Program-made: the position numbers and the translations under genes
Source of the DNA: Lumbricus terrestris
Lineage: Eukaryota > Annelida > Clitellata > Crassiclitellata > Lumbricidae
Length of the DNA stretch: 64,000 bases
NCBI GenBank assembly: GCA_949752735.1
Contig: OX457039.1
Location: forward strand, 45,191,286 to 45,255,285
Direction: 5' to 3'
The notes under the pieces: model-generated
What the model saw: only the letters and a program-made list of their open reading frames with translations
The model's database searches: none
What the model was told of the DNA's origin: nothing
Shown here: positions 45,546-56,079 of the stretch, in pieces
Layout: each line of letters starts with the position of its first letter
Position numbering within the stretch: position 1 is the first letter of the stretch

Positions 45546-45884
45546 TTGTCGAAAAACACAGGCACATGTTTTCTAACCACAATTGTGACAATCTTGTTGA
45601 CATGTGTAAATGTAGAACGTAGAACTGAAGAACAATTTGAGTGCAGTGATGTAGAATCAGCAGATCAGTATGAGAATAGTAAAAAAATAACGGTCCAGAC
45701 GTTGATTTGTTGTGTAGCTGCATGGGGTGTGCAATTAAAACTTTACTGTGTGGTCCTAGGACAAATAGGGGTTGAACCTCACAGCCCCCTCAGAATTTCT
45801 TACTATGAAGCAGATGAAGGTATGGAGGAGCTAAAACCACGACTTGTTACATTATCAAGAGTTTGTAATGACTACTCCCAATGA
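45546..45884 (+). CDS. 112-codon ORF of the composite transposon, B copy 2
   Basis: Second, inverted copy of the ORF at 43066-43404. In the 43975-46269 element it is read from the opposite strand to the A ORF. Confidence 0.3.
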   Translation: MSKNTGTCFLTTIVTILLTCVNVERRTEEQFECSDVESADQYENSKKITVQTLICCVAAWGVQLKLYCVVLGQIGVEPHSPLRISYYEADEGMEELKPRLVTLSRVCNDYSQ

Positions 45885-46277
45885 TTAGTTGTGTGTGCAC
45901 TGATATTGTGTCCAAAGTTCAAAAATCTCAAATTTTTCTCGATTTTGCATTTTTTGAGCCTAAGACTATGCCCAAAATATCCATTGTATCCAATAAAGTT
46001 AAATACCTGTTAATTCTACCATTCACGAGCTTTCCAAGGGTAGTAAATTTGTTATAATAGGATCAACGATTGGGATATAAAGGCATTTAGAAGTTGGACA
46101 CATCAGGCGCAAATTATGCCAATATGGGTTAAATTTGGGCGGCTTGAGCCACCCCTAAATATTTTTTTAGTGTCATAAAACTTTACAGGTGTTATTATGG
46201 GACCATATGGAAACTTTTTAGGGGGACTGCATTTCAAGTTTCTAGAAAAATATTTGTTGGGACACCCTACTATATAT

Positions 46278-47300
46278 ACTAAAGTACATATTGTATGCTA
46301 CTTTAACTTGTCACTTAAATAGGCCTAAGAAGTGTATAATAAAATTACTGTTATAATTTTAATTTCTTGTAGAAATCTACTAGGCTACATGTATTTCCAA
46401 AATGATGACGTTAACCAAATAAATAAAGACATTAGTTAGCTGAATCCTCGAGAGTAGGGCTATAGGCCTACGGTGAAAATGTAAGGAATATCAGAAAAGT
46501 AAAATTAAGGAAAATAATAACAGAAAGTAAATAAATAAATAAAGTTACATAAAAAGTTTAAAAAGGAATAAAACGACACGAAAAAAGGGAAACCACATTT
46601 TTGGAAAAGATAAGAAACGAATTTTAAAAAAACTATGGAAAGAACATTAAGGAACTCAAAATCAAAGCTAACCATGTTCACCCGTGTAACGACGCTATTT
46701 CGCAAAATGTCGGTGCACCACTAAGCATAGGCCCTAGGACGTTCTAATCAGATACCAACGGTTTAATGGTTGCACGACCCGTAGCCTGTAGGCCTAGAGT
46801 CTACGCTGAAATATTATCGCGTCAACATATAATATGTCAACTAATCGACTGAAGAGCTCTTAACCTCATGAAGTCTGCAATATTAAGCAGGAATAGCAAA
46901 CATTGAACTCGTGTTAAATATTTGCACGATAAGGCAGATTGACCAATAGTATGTTTTATAGGCCTATAGGCCTAAAATAGGCCTTTTCTTTCGTATAATA
47001 GAGGTTTCAGCTTCTAAGTCGGAATGCTGCAGGAAAACACAGATTTGTTGCACCAAATAGTTCTGTTTTCTTTGGAATAGCGTCACTAGTTTCAGGCTAA
47101 GACTATAAGTAATTATATTATTTGCACGAAGCAAGTTGCAAATTTTAAAGGTCAGTCATGCATATAGTCAACTGCTACCGTGCGTTGGCATGTGACACAG
47201 TGTCGGCTACCTTTTGACTCAATTTCCTTCTGTCAATATAATTATCTATAATCTATTTAAAGCAGTAGCCTAAGCGCATAGGCCCTATAACAAAATAGCG
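46278..47300. other. non-coding, nothing recognised
   Basis: AT-rich with several TAGGCCTA motifs. No exon or element recognised. Confidence 0.35.
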
Positions 47301-47329
47301 AAAAGTTTCGTGCCCAAACTTATTTGGTT

Positions 47330-47765
47330 TTTGTAGCCTACTCAAGTAGTTGAGGCTGCAAAGTCTATGAGAAATTTTGTTTGTTGAGTTGACAGCTTAA
47401 AATGCTACTGCTACAGTATGAAAATTTTAATAAATGTTTCAACAATGGGAGGAGACATTTATTGAAGCCCTAGAGTAGACTACGGCTCTGAGCATTGAAA
47501 TAACGAGTAGGTGTAATTTAGTTAAGATGACAGCTTAAGAGCCTACAATCATAGTATGGAATTCAAAGTATTTTAAAAAATGGGGGAAGGGAGCGTTTAT
47601 TGAGGTCTTAAACGGATGTCTTTCAGCAATGTTATTATGAGAAATTTCGTTGAAATGACACCTGAAATGCTACCATTGCAGTGTGGAAATTCACACCCCT
47701 CCCCAAGCAGCTCGTTTGTTCCCCCCTAAAGTGAGTAAAATCAGGACCAACTCTCCGCCTAGGTC
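47330..47765. repeat. old dispersed repeat with internal ~120-bp reiteration
   Basis: Three loose copies of a unit with TGACAGCTTAAAATGCTAC and CAGTGTGGAAATTC, ending in a C-rich stretch and CTCTCCGCCTAGG. Related sequence is at 35230-35330 and inside the element at 54794-55966. The right end resembles the GGCG-ended MITE swarm, but I find no clear left end. Confidence 0.5.
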
Positions 47766-48149
47766 AAAAGAGTTGCATATCGAACTGTTTTCGGTTTTTA
47801 ACAGTCTTCTTCTCAGATTCTCCATTACGGCAAAGCAGCTTTAAACGCAACGCTAGGGCGCTCCAGAATTTAATGGATTTTCAAAAAGTTCTCAAAATAC
47901 TGCTCCTGGCAATTTTCTCATTCCATTTATAATTTTGCTCAACTGTACCAATTTTCAGACCAATTGAAATAGGTGAAACCTTGTCACAGGCACACAAAAA
48001 TTAAAATGTGTAAAGAGATGAGAATTTTCTTTAAATCGGCAATTTGGAAAACCATGCATGATGGGAGATTGGGGGAAACTCAATTATTTCATATGTATTT
48101 ACTTAATTTACACGCTTTTGTTTGTGCTTGACGATAATCATTATGTGTA

Positions 48150-48330
48150 ATTTTAAATGCGTTGGGTGCAGTATGAGAATTGCGGAAAATAACTGGGATT
48201 CAGACGTTGATTTATGATTTTATGTAGAGCTGCAGTGTGCGATGAAGACTTTACTGTGGGATCCTGAGAAAGACTAGGGGGCTGAATCCCAACCCCGGAA
48301 ATTCTCTCTGATTGGGTGTGTTTTAGATTG
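48150..48330 (+). pseudogene. diverged relic of the composite transposon B segment
   Basis: CAGTATGAGAAT, then CAGACGTTGATTT and ACTTTACTGTG follow in the same order and spacing as in 45664-45795. Indels and stops break the frame. It shows that the transposon family has older members here. Confidence 0.6.
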
Positions 48331-48633
48331 TTTAGTGAACATGGATCAACTATTTTAAGAAGCGACGACAAAGATATGTGTTTGTTGGGGGCCAATTATC
48401 CAATTGCCAGCCAACGGAATTTCTTTAAATGGAGATGTTCTGCGTTTGATCATGTCATCTGAAAAATTAATGCGCATGTTATAGAAATGATTCCAGAAAA
48501 GCGCTAGCAGCAGCTAAAACAATGGGATAGGTTTGGAATTGTCGAACAACGAAAGAAGAAGGTCAAGAACAAGATTCTGGATATCTACGATGATTATAGA
48601 GTAGAGTTTGCTTTTTCAATGACTTGTTTTATG

Positions 48634-49175
48634 TCAAGGCTTGGCTCTTAATGGTGTCTGATGATGATGCTGTCCATCCTCATTTCTGAGGGTCGGAGAC
48701 CAGAGACAACGACAGCAGCTTCCTCCATTCCTCTCTGTCCTGCGCCCGTCTGACACAGTCCACAGGTGGTAATCCGGTCCAGTCACAGACATCGTCCATC
48801 CAACGCCTCCTTGGTCTTCCCCGTGCTCTGGTACCCTCAATAATCGTCCTTGTATTAGCAGTGTCGATATGTTGTCTGCCCTCATCAGGTGTCCGAAGTA
48901 TCGCAGTTTCCTTTTTTGCACCCTCTCCAGCAGTCTCTGTTTCGGCCGCAGCTCCGCTAAAATCGAGGCATTTGTTCTGTGTTCCCTCCAGTCGACCTGC
49001 ATCATTCTTCTATACGTCATCATCTCAAATGCCGTCAATCTTCTTCTATCCGCCGCCTTCAGAGTCCATGCCTCACTTCCATACAACGCCACTGACCACA
49101 CCATCGCCTCCATAACCCTCCTCTTCAGTGGTGTCTGCTGCACCTTTAAATGGTCTGCCGTTTTGGAGTGATCTC
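48634..49175 (-). mobile_element. RTE-like LINE 3' end fragment
   Basis: The minus strand reads WSVALYGSEAWTLKAADRRR, then RRMMQVDWREHRTN and RVQKRKLRYFGHLMR, the conserved region after the reverse transcriptase in RTE-type elements. A frameshift falls after about residue 110 (the expected DDVCDWTGL text continues in another frame). The 5' side ends abruptly near 49175. The 100-codon plus-strand frames are shadows. Confidence 0.85.
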
Positions 49176-49179
49176 AACA

Positions 49180-50090
49180 CGACTCATTCATGTGTCGCAG
49201 GAGCCGCAGTCACTGTCCTTAGACATTTTATGATATATTGCAGAAGAAATTGTACCATTCGCATCGTTCTTAAACTTGGTTTCTGAATCGGAAAAAGCTA
49301 CGAATCGCTGGCCAACGTCTGTCAGTGAGACACACAGAACCACCGGAAACTCCAATTTCAGTATAGGATACTACATGCTATTGCCGCAGTTGAATGCATC
49401 CAGTAAAAACTGATTCACTTAATTACGAAAATGTCAGTGCTTATTGTTCAACCAACTTAACATTGAAAGTGATTGGCTCAGCTTAGGCTACTATAGGCCT
49501 CGTAACACAGTGGACAGCTGTTGACAATTTCCAGCAAGAGCAAGAAGTACCGGTACTATCGACCAACTTGTTCGTGTATGGAAAAGCGATGAAACTGTTA
49601 AAAGACTTTGTAAATACAGTCATAGAGGAGGAGTATCAACGACTGTTTATTCTACTCTGGGTGGGCGAAGCTCATCGACGAAGAGTCCCAGATTTTAGGT
49701 ACTAAGGAAACTCTTAAAACAGCAGCCTATAATTTATAGGCCTATATGTAATAACATTAGGCCTACATGTGGAATCAGTATATAGGTCGTGTTGGCGTGG
49801 GAGTGGAATTGCAGTAACAGCTTGCATGTGGAGAGCGTTACATTTGTCTGTTGATAATTATTAGGTTCTTGTTCTGATCAATAAATTGTTGAAATACAAT
49901 AGTTTTTCATGTAAACACACAACGGTTACCACGTGGAGCAAATATCGATATACACGCTTCTGTAAATCGGCTTGTGTGTGCGTGTCCTCTAGTGCCAGAC
50001 TACCAGTGGGTTCTTTGCCTCTGTGTGCACTGTGTGCCTCTGTTCCAGAGGGTAATTGACACTCGTCATGATGGTTGCAGGACAGGTCGA
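49180..50090. other. non-coding, nothing recognised
   Basis: No exon or element recognised. Confidence 0.35.
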
Positions 50091-50102
50091 AATCGCTTGG
50101 AG

Positions 50103-50370
50103 CAGTGGCGTAGCCAGGAATTTATGATGGGGGGGGGGCTTGGGTTTTTATGGCCTGGCCGGATCCCCTTCCTGACACCAACTCAACAGTATTACAATAA
50201 ATAAAAAGGTTCTAAAGTAACAAAGGGAATAAAGTAAGAAAAACAATTTGTTACTGCAAACAGTTGTTTTGTTTTTCTTATTTAGGCCTAAGTGGATAAA
50301 TAACCTTTTAAAAACTGTTTCCAAGCCAATGGGGTTTTTTAATCACTAAACCCCCTTGTCTACCCTGCTG
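50103..50370. mobile_element. MITE, CAGTGGCGTAGCC family, longer copy
   Basis: 268 bp, left end CAGTGGCGTAGCCAGG, right end CTTGTCTACCCTGCTG (diverged). Flanks GCTTGGAG (50095-50102) and GCTTGAAG (50371-50378) match at 7 of 8 bases. Confidence 0.8.
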
Positions 50371-50378
50371 GCTTGAAG

Positions 50379-51050
50379 TGCAATCAGTGAAGTAATGGAT
50401 GAGCACAATCATCTAGCACATCAACGTAGCTTTTGGAATTACAGCAGCGCACCTAGCGAATCTGACGGTCAGCACTGATGCAGTGATCAACAGCAACGAT
50501 ATCAATGTATGTAAAACAGAAGTCAATAATCAAGACCGAAGTCATGCATGATGAGCATTGTCGCGCACAGTAATTATCATAATCTTGCAGAGCAAGGTAG
50601 GCCTATATGCATACTTGCATAGGGCCTACATACATATGCTATAAGCCGCTATAGTGATGATAGGCCTACTTGTGATTCTTCGCAATGATTGTTCGTGTCA
50701 AGCTGCTTTGGATGGATGCTTCGCTGACCACGAAGTGGATGATAAGCACTAGAATCATAATATTAAACTGGTTCGACGACAACCTGCAACAGGTTCGCAA
50801 TCCAGAATCCAGGCAACTTCCTCGTTAATGGAGGCGAAAGCAGGATGCGATAAAAGACCACTCAGTTAATAGGCCTATAGTTATATTTAAGTTAATGGGC
50901 CTAGTTATATTCCAGATTCGCGCACACTTCTAATAGGCTAAGACGACTTGCTTATGATTAGGCCTATAGCCTATATGTATATGATTTGGTTGAACAGCTG
51001 CATGATCTCTCTTAAAAACTTGTTTTCACTCATCTAAGTGATGTCCATAG
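50379..51050. other. non-coding, nothing recognised
   Basis: No exon or element recognised. Confidence 0.35.
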
Positions 51051-51057
51051 TCAAATA

Positions 51058-51297
51058 TTATTCATCAAGTTCATACGTTGACGAATAGATCCAGATCTCA
51101 AATTGGTCGATTTGAGGCGTCGACTGATTGAACCTGACAATTGGGACTTCTGGACCACACGAGTCAATGCTCCGCGGGTCACTGCTTGCGTCATTTTCTA
51201 AGGCCATGGTTCCTGTTGCTTTGGAAATGGAAGATAGCCACTCCAAAAAGTAGTTACAGAGCAGAATGAAGGCCTTGAAATAATGGTAGACTGCCAT
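51058..51297 (-). CDS. doubtful 79-codon ORF with good start context
   Basis: The ATG at 51297 has A at -3 and G at +4. A second ATG at residue 31 has the near-perfect context ACCATGG. The N-terminal part is hydrophobic (AFILLCNYFLEWL); the rest is mixed with an acidic end. It could be an upstream exon of a minus-strand gene or chance. No domain is recognised. Confidence 0.2.
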   Translation of the reverse strand: MAVYHYFKAFILLCNYFLEWLSSISKATGTMALENDASSDPRSIDSCGPEVPIVRFNQSTPQIDQFEIWIYSSTYELDE

Positions 51298-51423
51298 TTC
51301 TGCTACGAGGATAGTAAAACGAAAATCTAATTTTGACTTTTCAAGCTTAATCTTTTCACTGATGAACGCCGCCTAAGATGTTCTTGGTTAGATTTAATCG
51401 CTCCGCACTACTCATCTCTCATG

Positions 51424-51570
51424 CATAGGTGCAATCACGTCCTAAAAGTGGGGGGGAACCAAATGAATCACGTCCTAAAAGTTGGGGGGACCATAATGAT
51501 AAAGTCAATGGGACCACTCAAAAGTTGGGGGGACGCGTCCCGTGGGTCCCATAGGGTGGTTGCGCCTATG
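51424..51570. mobile_element. MITE, CATAGGTGCAATCAC family
   Basis: 147 bp, CATAGGTGCAATCACG to GTGGTTGCGCCTATG, exact 8-bp duplication CTCTCATG (51416-51423 and 51571-51578). It is made of repeats of CGTCCTAAAAGTGGGGGG-type text. Confidence 0.92.
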
Positions 51571-51688
51571 CTCTCATGACTTGACCTCTTGCACTCCCTT
51601 CCCATCTTAGCACTGTTGCGGAATGCCCGAAGTGCAAGGAGTCGTCTACTGCAGTCGGTCTGCGATAGAACAGGAGAAAGAGAAAATA

Positions 51689-51766
51689 TGTCGTCAACGC
51701 CGCCATTGACTTCCTATCGAAAGTCCGACCGGCGTCTGCCCTGCAGTTCCGAATCGCTCCGCCAGG
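51689..51766 (+). CDS. possible first coding exon
   Basis: ATG with A at -3, then 26 codons rich in Ser, Arg and Pro, ending CGCCAG at a GTGTGA donor-like site, in a locally GC-rich stretch. No next exon was identified. Confidence 0.15.
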
Positions 51767-51866
51767 TGTGATCTTCGACGAAACGGAAATGGGATCGCGG
51801 AGGAAACGATTGATGGTCCGCTCCTCAAGTTCCAAGGTCCGTTAAGACGAGCGGATGTTTTCAGGC

Positions 51867-52090
51867 CAAGGCCGTAGCTAGGGAGGGTGTTTTGGGCGTT
51901 TGAACAGCCCCGACATGCGAAAAGTAAAAAAATAATAGACTGCAGGTCATCACTTTTTCGGACGGGAAATTTGTGACATTTTCTGTCTGAAGATTTCGGT
52001 CGGATGACTGAAAAAAGGTCATTAGTTTTTTTTTCAGACGGGAAACTGAAGAGGAAAGACCCCTGAAATCAAATCCTGGCTACGGCCTTG
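51867..52090. mobile_element. MITE, CAAGGCCGTA family, copy 2
   Basis: 224 bp, CAAGGCCGTAGCTAGG to CCTGGCTACGGCCTTG, exact 8-bp duplication TTTCAGGC (51859-51866 and 52091-52098). The core has GATGACTGAAAAAAGGTCAT, like the CAGCGGCG family. Confidence 0.93.
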
Positions 52091-52348
52091 TTTCAGGCGG
52101 TCGCCACCCGAGTGATTGGTTGGAAGTCAATGGGCGCCAGGCGAGTTTCCCTTATGGGACGAATTACGCGACAGTTGTAGAGTATAGGACAGGGATCATT
52201 TTAATTTTTAAGACACCGCCATTGTATAATCATATAAAGAACCCCTGGACCAAAAAATGCGCTACGTTACATATGGATGAATTAATTTGTTTAAGCATTT
52301 TCAGATATCCTGCACAAAACAAAATAAAATAAACAGTATATATATATA

Positions 52349-52406
52349 GTTGTCATCCGTTGTCATAAATTAAAAAACAAACTAAACTCGATGTAGACCA
52401 TAGACC

Positions 52407-52476
<70 letters not shown>

Positions 52477-52567
52477 ACCTCTGAATCCTCCACTGTGCGG
52501 TTGTCAAATAGGCATAGGCCTACATCGAGTTTAGTTTGTTTTATAATTTATGACAACTGATGACAAC
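52349..52567. repeat. inverted repeat around a long (AT)n tract
   Basis: Arms of about 47 bp (52349-52396 and 52521-52567; shared text AAACAAACTAAACTCGATGT), near-identical when inverted, around (AT)n at 52411-52474. Possibly a small MITE whose centre became a microsatellite. No clear target duplication. Confidence 0.8.
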
Positions 52568-53478
52568 TTGTTGCAGCTTTTTGTGCTGACATGTCTTGCA
52601 ACTGTTTACACTGATGCAATTTAATTAGCAATTTAATTAGCCATTTCGTTTGAGCTAAACCATTCGACGCCGATCTAAGCTGTCTATAATAACCTCACTG
52701 TATATACGATCAGTAGACTGAGGACAGTGCACGGACGCATCGAAGGGAGACAGTGCTTGACCGATTAACCGTCTCGAGAGTCCCGTGTAAACCATAGACC
52801 GTATACATGAACGCCAGAGTCATTGTCTCAATTTGTCTGAAGCACGTGGCGTGATCGGAAGGCATCAATAATTGCCTACAAGTCATGATATAAGCTTAAT
52901 CAAAGTGATGGCGATTACACTGTTGACTATTTCCTTTTCTCGAAATATGATATGCATGCGTCAGACTTTGCGTCTAAATATTCACAACAGCGATGTTTAA
53001 ATACCTATCGAAAGAGTTTTAACCGTCCGCATGATAAAAAAAGTCCTTAAGAACAAAACCAAGTCAATATGTAATCGAAGAGAACTTAAATGGCTAGAAG
53101 AACCACCACTGGCGAGCTCCTGAACGTCAGGAAGAGCTACTCAACAAATGATGATTGGATTTATAGGGGCATCTCTTTATCACCGAGTCTGTGGAGGTCA
53201 ATGTTGCTCGTAACTGGCAACTCAGAAGTAGAATTTCTATAAAATATTACGGTCGGCATCAATCCAGAAATTAACTATCTTGACCTTGGCTGTTTCTAGA
53301 TTATAACCCGAATCCTCTCACCACTGAAGACTGTGAAGAGTCCACTTCAACCGCCGCACATGACTTCGATAACAAGCGATTGAACATTGTTCGAAAAACG
53401 CAGAAACAACAGCGAATGACAAAAACAACTCCAAGAAGGTAGCAACCAAAAACCACATTATATTGTCGAGCAAAGTCG
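52568..53478. other. non-coding, nothing recognised
   Basis: ACCATAGACCGTATA occurs near 52794 and also at 52397 beside the AT hairpin. No exon recognised. Confidence 0.35.
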
Positions 53479-53486
53479 CACATGAG

Positions 53487-53702
53487 CAGGGCTGTTTTTA
53501 AGGAATTTTTTGAACTGCACATCCCTTTCTTTCCCTTCCTATCCTCCATGGTAAATTACTTCCAATCGGATGACATAGACCTTTTTGTGAGTTTTAACTG
53601 CACAGAACTTTAGGCCTAATTGTGACAGAAGTGCTTTTACAGCTGCACGAATCCATTTAGAACTGCACGTTTTGTGTTCAACTGCACGTTAAAAAAGCCT
53701 TG
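53487..53702 (+). mobile_element. hAT-type MITE, CAGGGCTGTTTTTAA family, copy 2
   Basis: 216 bp, exact 8-bp duplication CACATGAG (53479-53486 and 53703-53710). Longer than copy 1 by an insertion carrying a TAGGCCTA motif. Confidence 0.92.
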
Positions 53703-53766
53703 CACATGAGCACGGTAACTAGCTGATAAAAAAGATACGTTATATGAAATATTCAGTCATCTTGAC

Positions 53767-54089
53767 CAGCGGCGCCCGCAGGATTTTTTTTTTTTACGCA
53801 CAGAAATTTTCGAAGGAGGGGCGAACAGAAAAAAAATTTCGTTAGGTCGCCGAAAAAACTTATGACTTTTTTTTTTTTTAGTCAGGTAAAATTTCCCAAA
53901 AACATACCTTTTCTATCCGCCGAAAAAACTTATGACTTTTTTTTTTTTAGTCAGCTAAAATTTCCCAAAAACATACCTTTTCTATCCGCCGAAAAAACTG
54001 ATGACCTTTTTTTTTTTTTTTTTTTTTTAGTCATTAAGTTAAAATTTTCCCAAAACCATACCTTTTCTATCCGCCGAAAAAACTGATGA

Positions 54090-54129
<40 letters not shown>

Positions 54130-54262
54130 TCATTAAGTTAAAATTTTCCCAAAAACATACCTTTTCTATCCTCGCGCTGTACGCACTTACCTATGTGCGT
54201 ACGTCTACGGGCGCCGCTGCTGTACGCACTTGCGTAAGTGCGTACGCCTGCGGGCGCCCCTG
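53767..54262. mobile_element. MITE, CAGCGGCGCCCGCAGG family, copy 2
   Basis: 496 bp, inverted relative to 26160-26506, exact 8-bp duplication ATCTTGAC (53759-53766 and 54263-54270). It has four internal units with poly-T runs of growing length, against two in copy 1. Confidence 0.92.
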
Positions 54263-54793
54263 ATCTTGACCTCATGTACCGAGAAAAAACGCGATCTCTG
54301 CATGCCTGCAGTTATTGCTTGAGAGACAGTCATAAAATAATAGGAAATAGTTATGGCTGCCAATTCGAAACTTCCCGACAAATACCCATGATAATCCAAG
54401 AAAGTATAAGCGGATGAAGAAATTGATTGGGAAAGTCTTTCTCAGTATTCAATCTGCAGTTATCTGAATCGCCGTTATCATATCGCTTCCTGAATTGTCT
54501 CCTTATCTGCTCTCTGCAAGTAGTTGATTGCGTGTAACTCGCGGTAATGACGGCTCTTGCTGGTCAAAAACCGCCAGAAATTAGAGTGGTACTACAGATA
54601 TATCTGCTTGAATGCTGCATTGTCATATATACTTCAATCGCATCGTTTGTTCTCGGCAGTTGACTTTGGCTTCAATCGAACACAGTCCATGCACACCTTT
54701 CTCCATGCATGCTCACATCCTTTTATTTGAACTGTGGCCTAAAATAACCGGTGCCCTGCTATGCGCATTCTATCCAGAGATACATATCACAAG

Positions 54794-55966
54794 CATGGGC
54801 GCCGACTCTGCGAGGCCCGTGAGTGCTCAGCACCACCAGAAATTGGCCATGCGAGGCCCGCCTATGCATGGGCACCACCAGAAATCAGCCAACAAGATGT
54901 GCTTTTATGACATTATTTTTCTGTTGGCATTGCTTATCTATAAAAATCATTGCACCTTTTACATATTTTCTTTTTATCTCAGTTAGTCTACTTACTATTA
55001 TTCCAGTTTTACCCCGCCCGTTAGTCTGAACTCCATACGAATACGAGGAAAACCTCGAAATCCTGCTCATTCGATCCGCTTCAGTCATTTTTTTTATTAC
55101 GGACGAAGGCGACGATTTGAATGACTTTCTTTTTTATTGTAGCCTACATGCTAGATGCAATGATCCTCGCTGCGCGATAATCACCGCCCAGGAAAAAAAC
55201 CGCTGGATGTTGTTTTGTCTGCGTTAGTTAACATATTAACAGCCCTGACTAAATTAATTGTCTATGATAACTATTTGAAAAACTATCTTTCACAATGTCA
55301 ATATTGGCTCCCTAAATAGTGGTTAATGTAGGCAGATTTTTAAAAATTTCTTGTGCAAAAGTTGAGTCTGTTGAGTGTTGTTGGCCTAATTAGGGGAGAG
55401 TGCTCCAAGATGCCCATGCTAACGAAGATTGTGCTTTTGTTCTGTGTGGATTCCAGGAGAAGTACATGTTGATCCAAAGAGTGATCAAATTTTTTAAACA
55501 ATTGGGAAGAACATTTTTGGAAGTATTAAATCGTATCTTTAAACAATGAAATAATGGGAAATTTTGATGAGATAACAGCCTAAAATGTAACTATTTCATG
55601 TTGTGTGGAATTTTTTGTTAAACAACGGCAGGGATGATTTTCAAGTCTTAAACCACGACAATTTCGTAAAAATTACAACCTAAGATGCTAACATCGCAGT
55701 GTGGCAAGAAAAAATTCGAAAATGGTTAGGAGCACATCCCCTCCCCAAGTCCCTTCGGTTCTTCCCTGCTCGGCGATTGACTCGTCCTTTGACTGCGAGT
55801 AGCCTACGTCCCCTAAAACCATGAACAAGTCTCCGCCTATGAACAGCGGTAATTTCAATAACTCTCCTATCAAAAAAGTCTCAAAAATTTTTCCGCGCGC
55901 TCACGCGCGCACTTTTCCAGCATTCCTTTGGGCACTCACACTCTTCGGGTCAACTCGGCGCCTATG
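54794..55966. mobile_element. 1.2-kb element with CATRGGCGCCGA ends
   Basis: Left end CATGGGCGCCGACTC, right end ACTCGGCGCCTATG, exact 8-bp duplication ATCACAAG (54786-54793 and 55967-55974). It has no long ORF. The stretch 55560-55840 resembles the dispersed repeat at 47330-47765 and ends CTCCGCCTATG, so another GGCG-ended element may be nested inside. Confidence 0.85.
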
Positions 55967-56079
55967 ATCACAAGTATTTAGCCTATAGTGACTATGCAAT
56001 TTCATATTTTACTCCAACGGCGATTGTCTTCTATCCTAATGTCATCCTTAAACCATGCAGTGACTCGCACAACCTCACT

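Larger units (their letters stand above)
41672..46269. mobile_element. 4.6-kb composite DNA transposon, A-B-A-inverted B
   Basis: Outer ends TAGGGTGTCCCA / TGGGACACCCTA with exact 8-bp duplication CTATATAT (41664-41671 and 46270-46277). Segment A (41672-42680) recurs directly at 43975-44983, offset 2303. Segment B (42681-43974) recurs inverted at 44976-46269. In what I compared, the copies are identical. A and B each begin TAGGGTGTCCCA and share about 130 bp of similar terminal sequence, so one full element is 43975-46269 (about 2.3 kb, long inverted ends) and the left half is the same element with its B half flipped. The switch point is CTGTTGCC. Frames are short: 79 codons (A, minus) and 112 and 131 codons (B); none matches a transposase I know. 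The 8-bp duplication fits hAT, P or similar. Confidence 0.85.

Noticed and set aside
48861..49171. Plus-strand frames of 84 and 100 codons
   Set aside because: They are antisense shadows of the RTE-like LINE fragment.
53862..54133. Small frames with poly-F or poly-K
   Set aside because: They are translations of poly-T runs inside a MITE.
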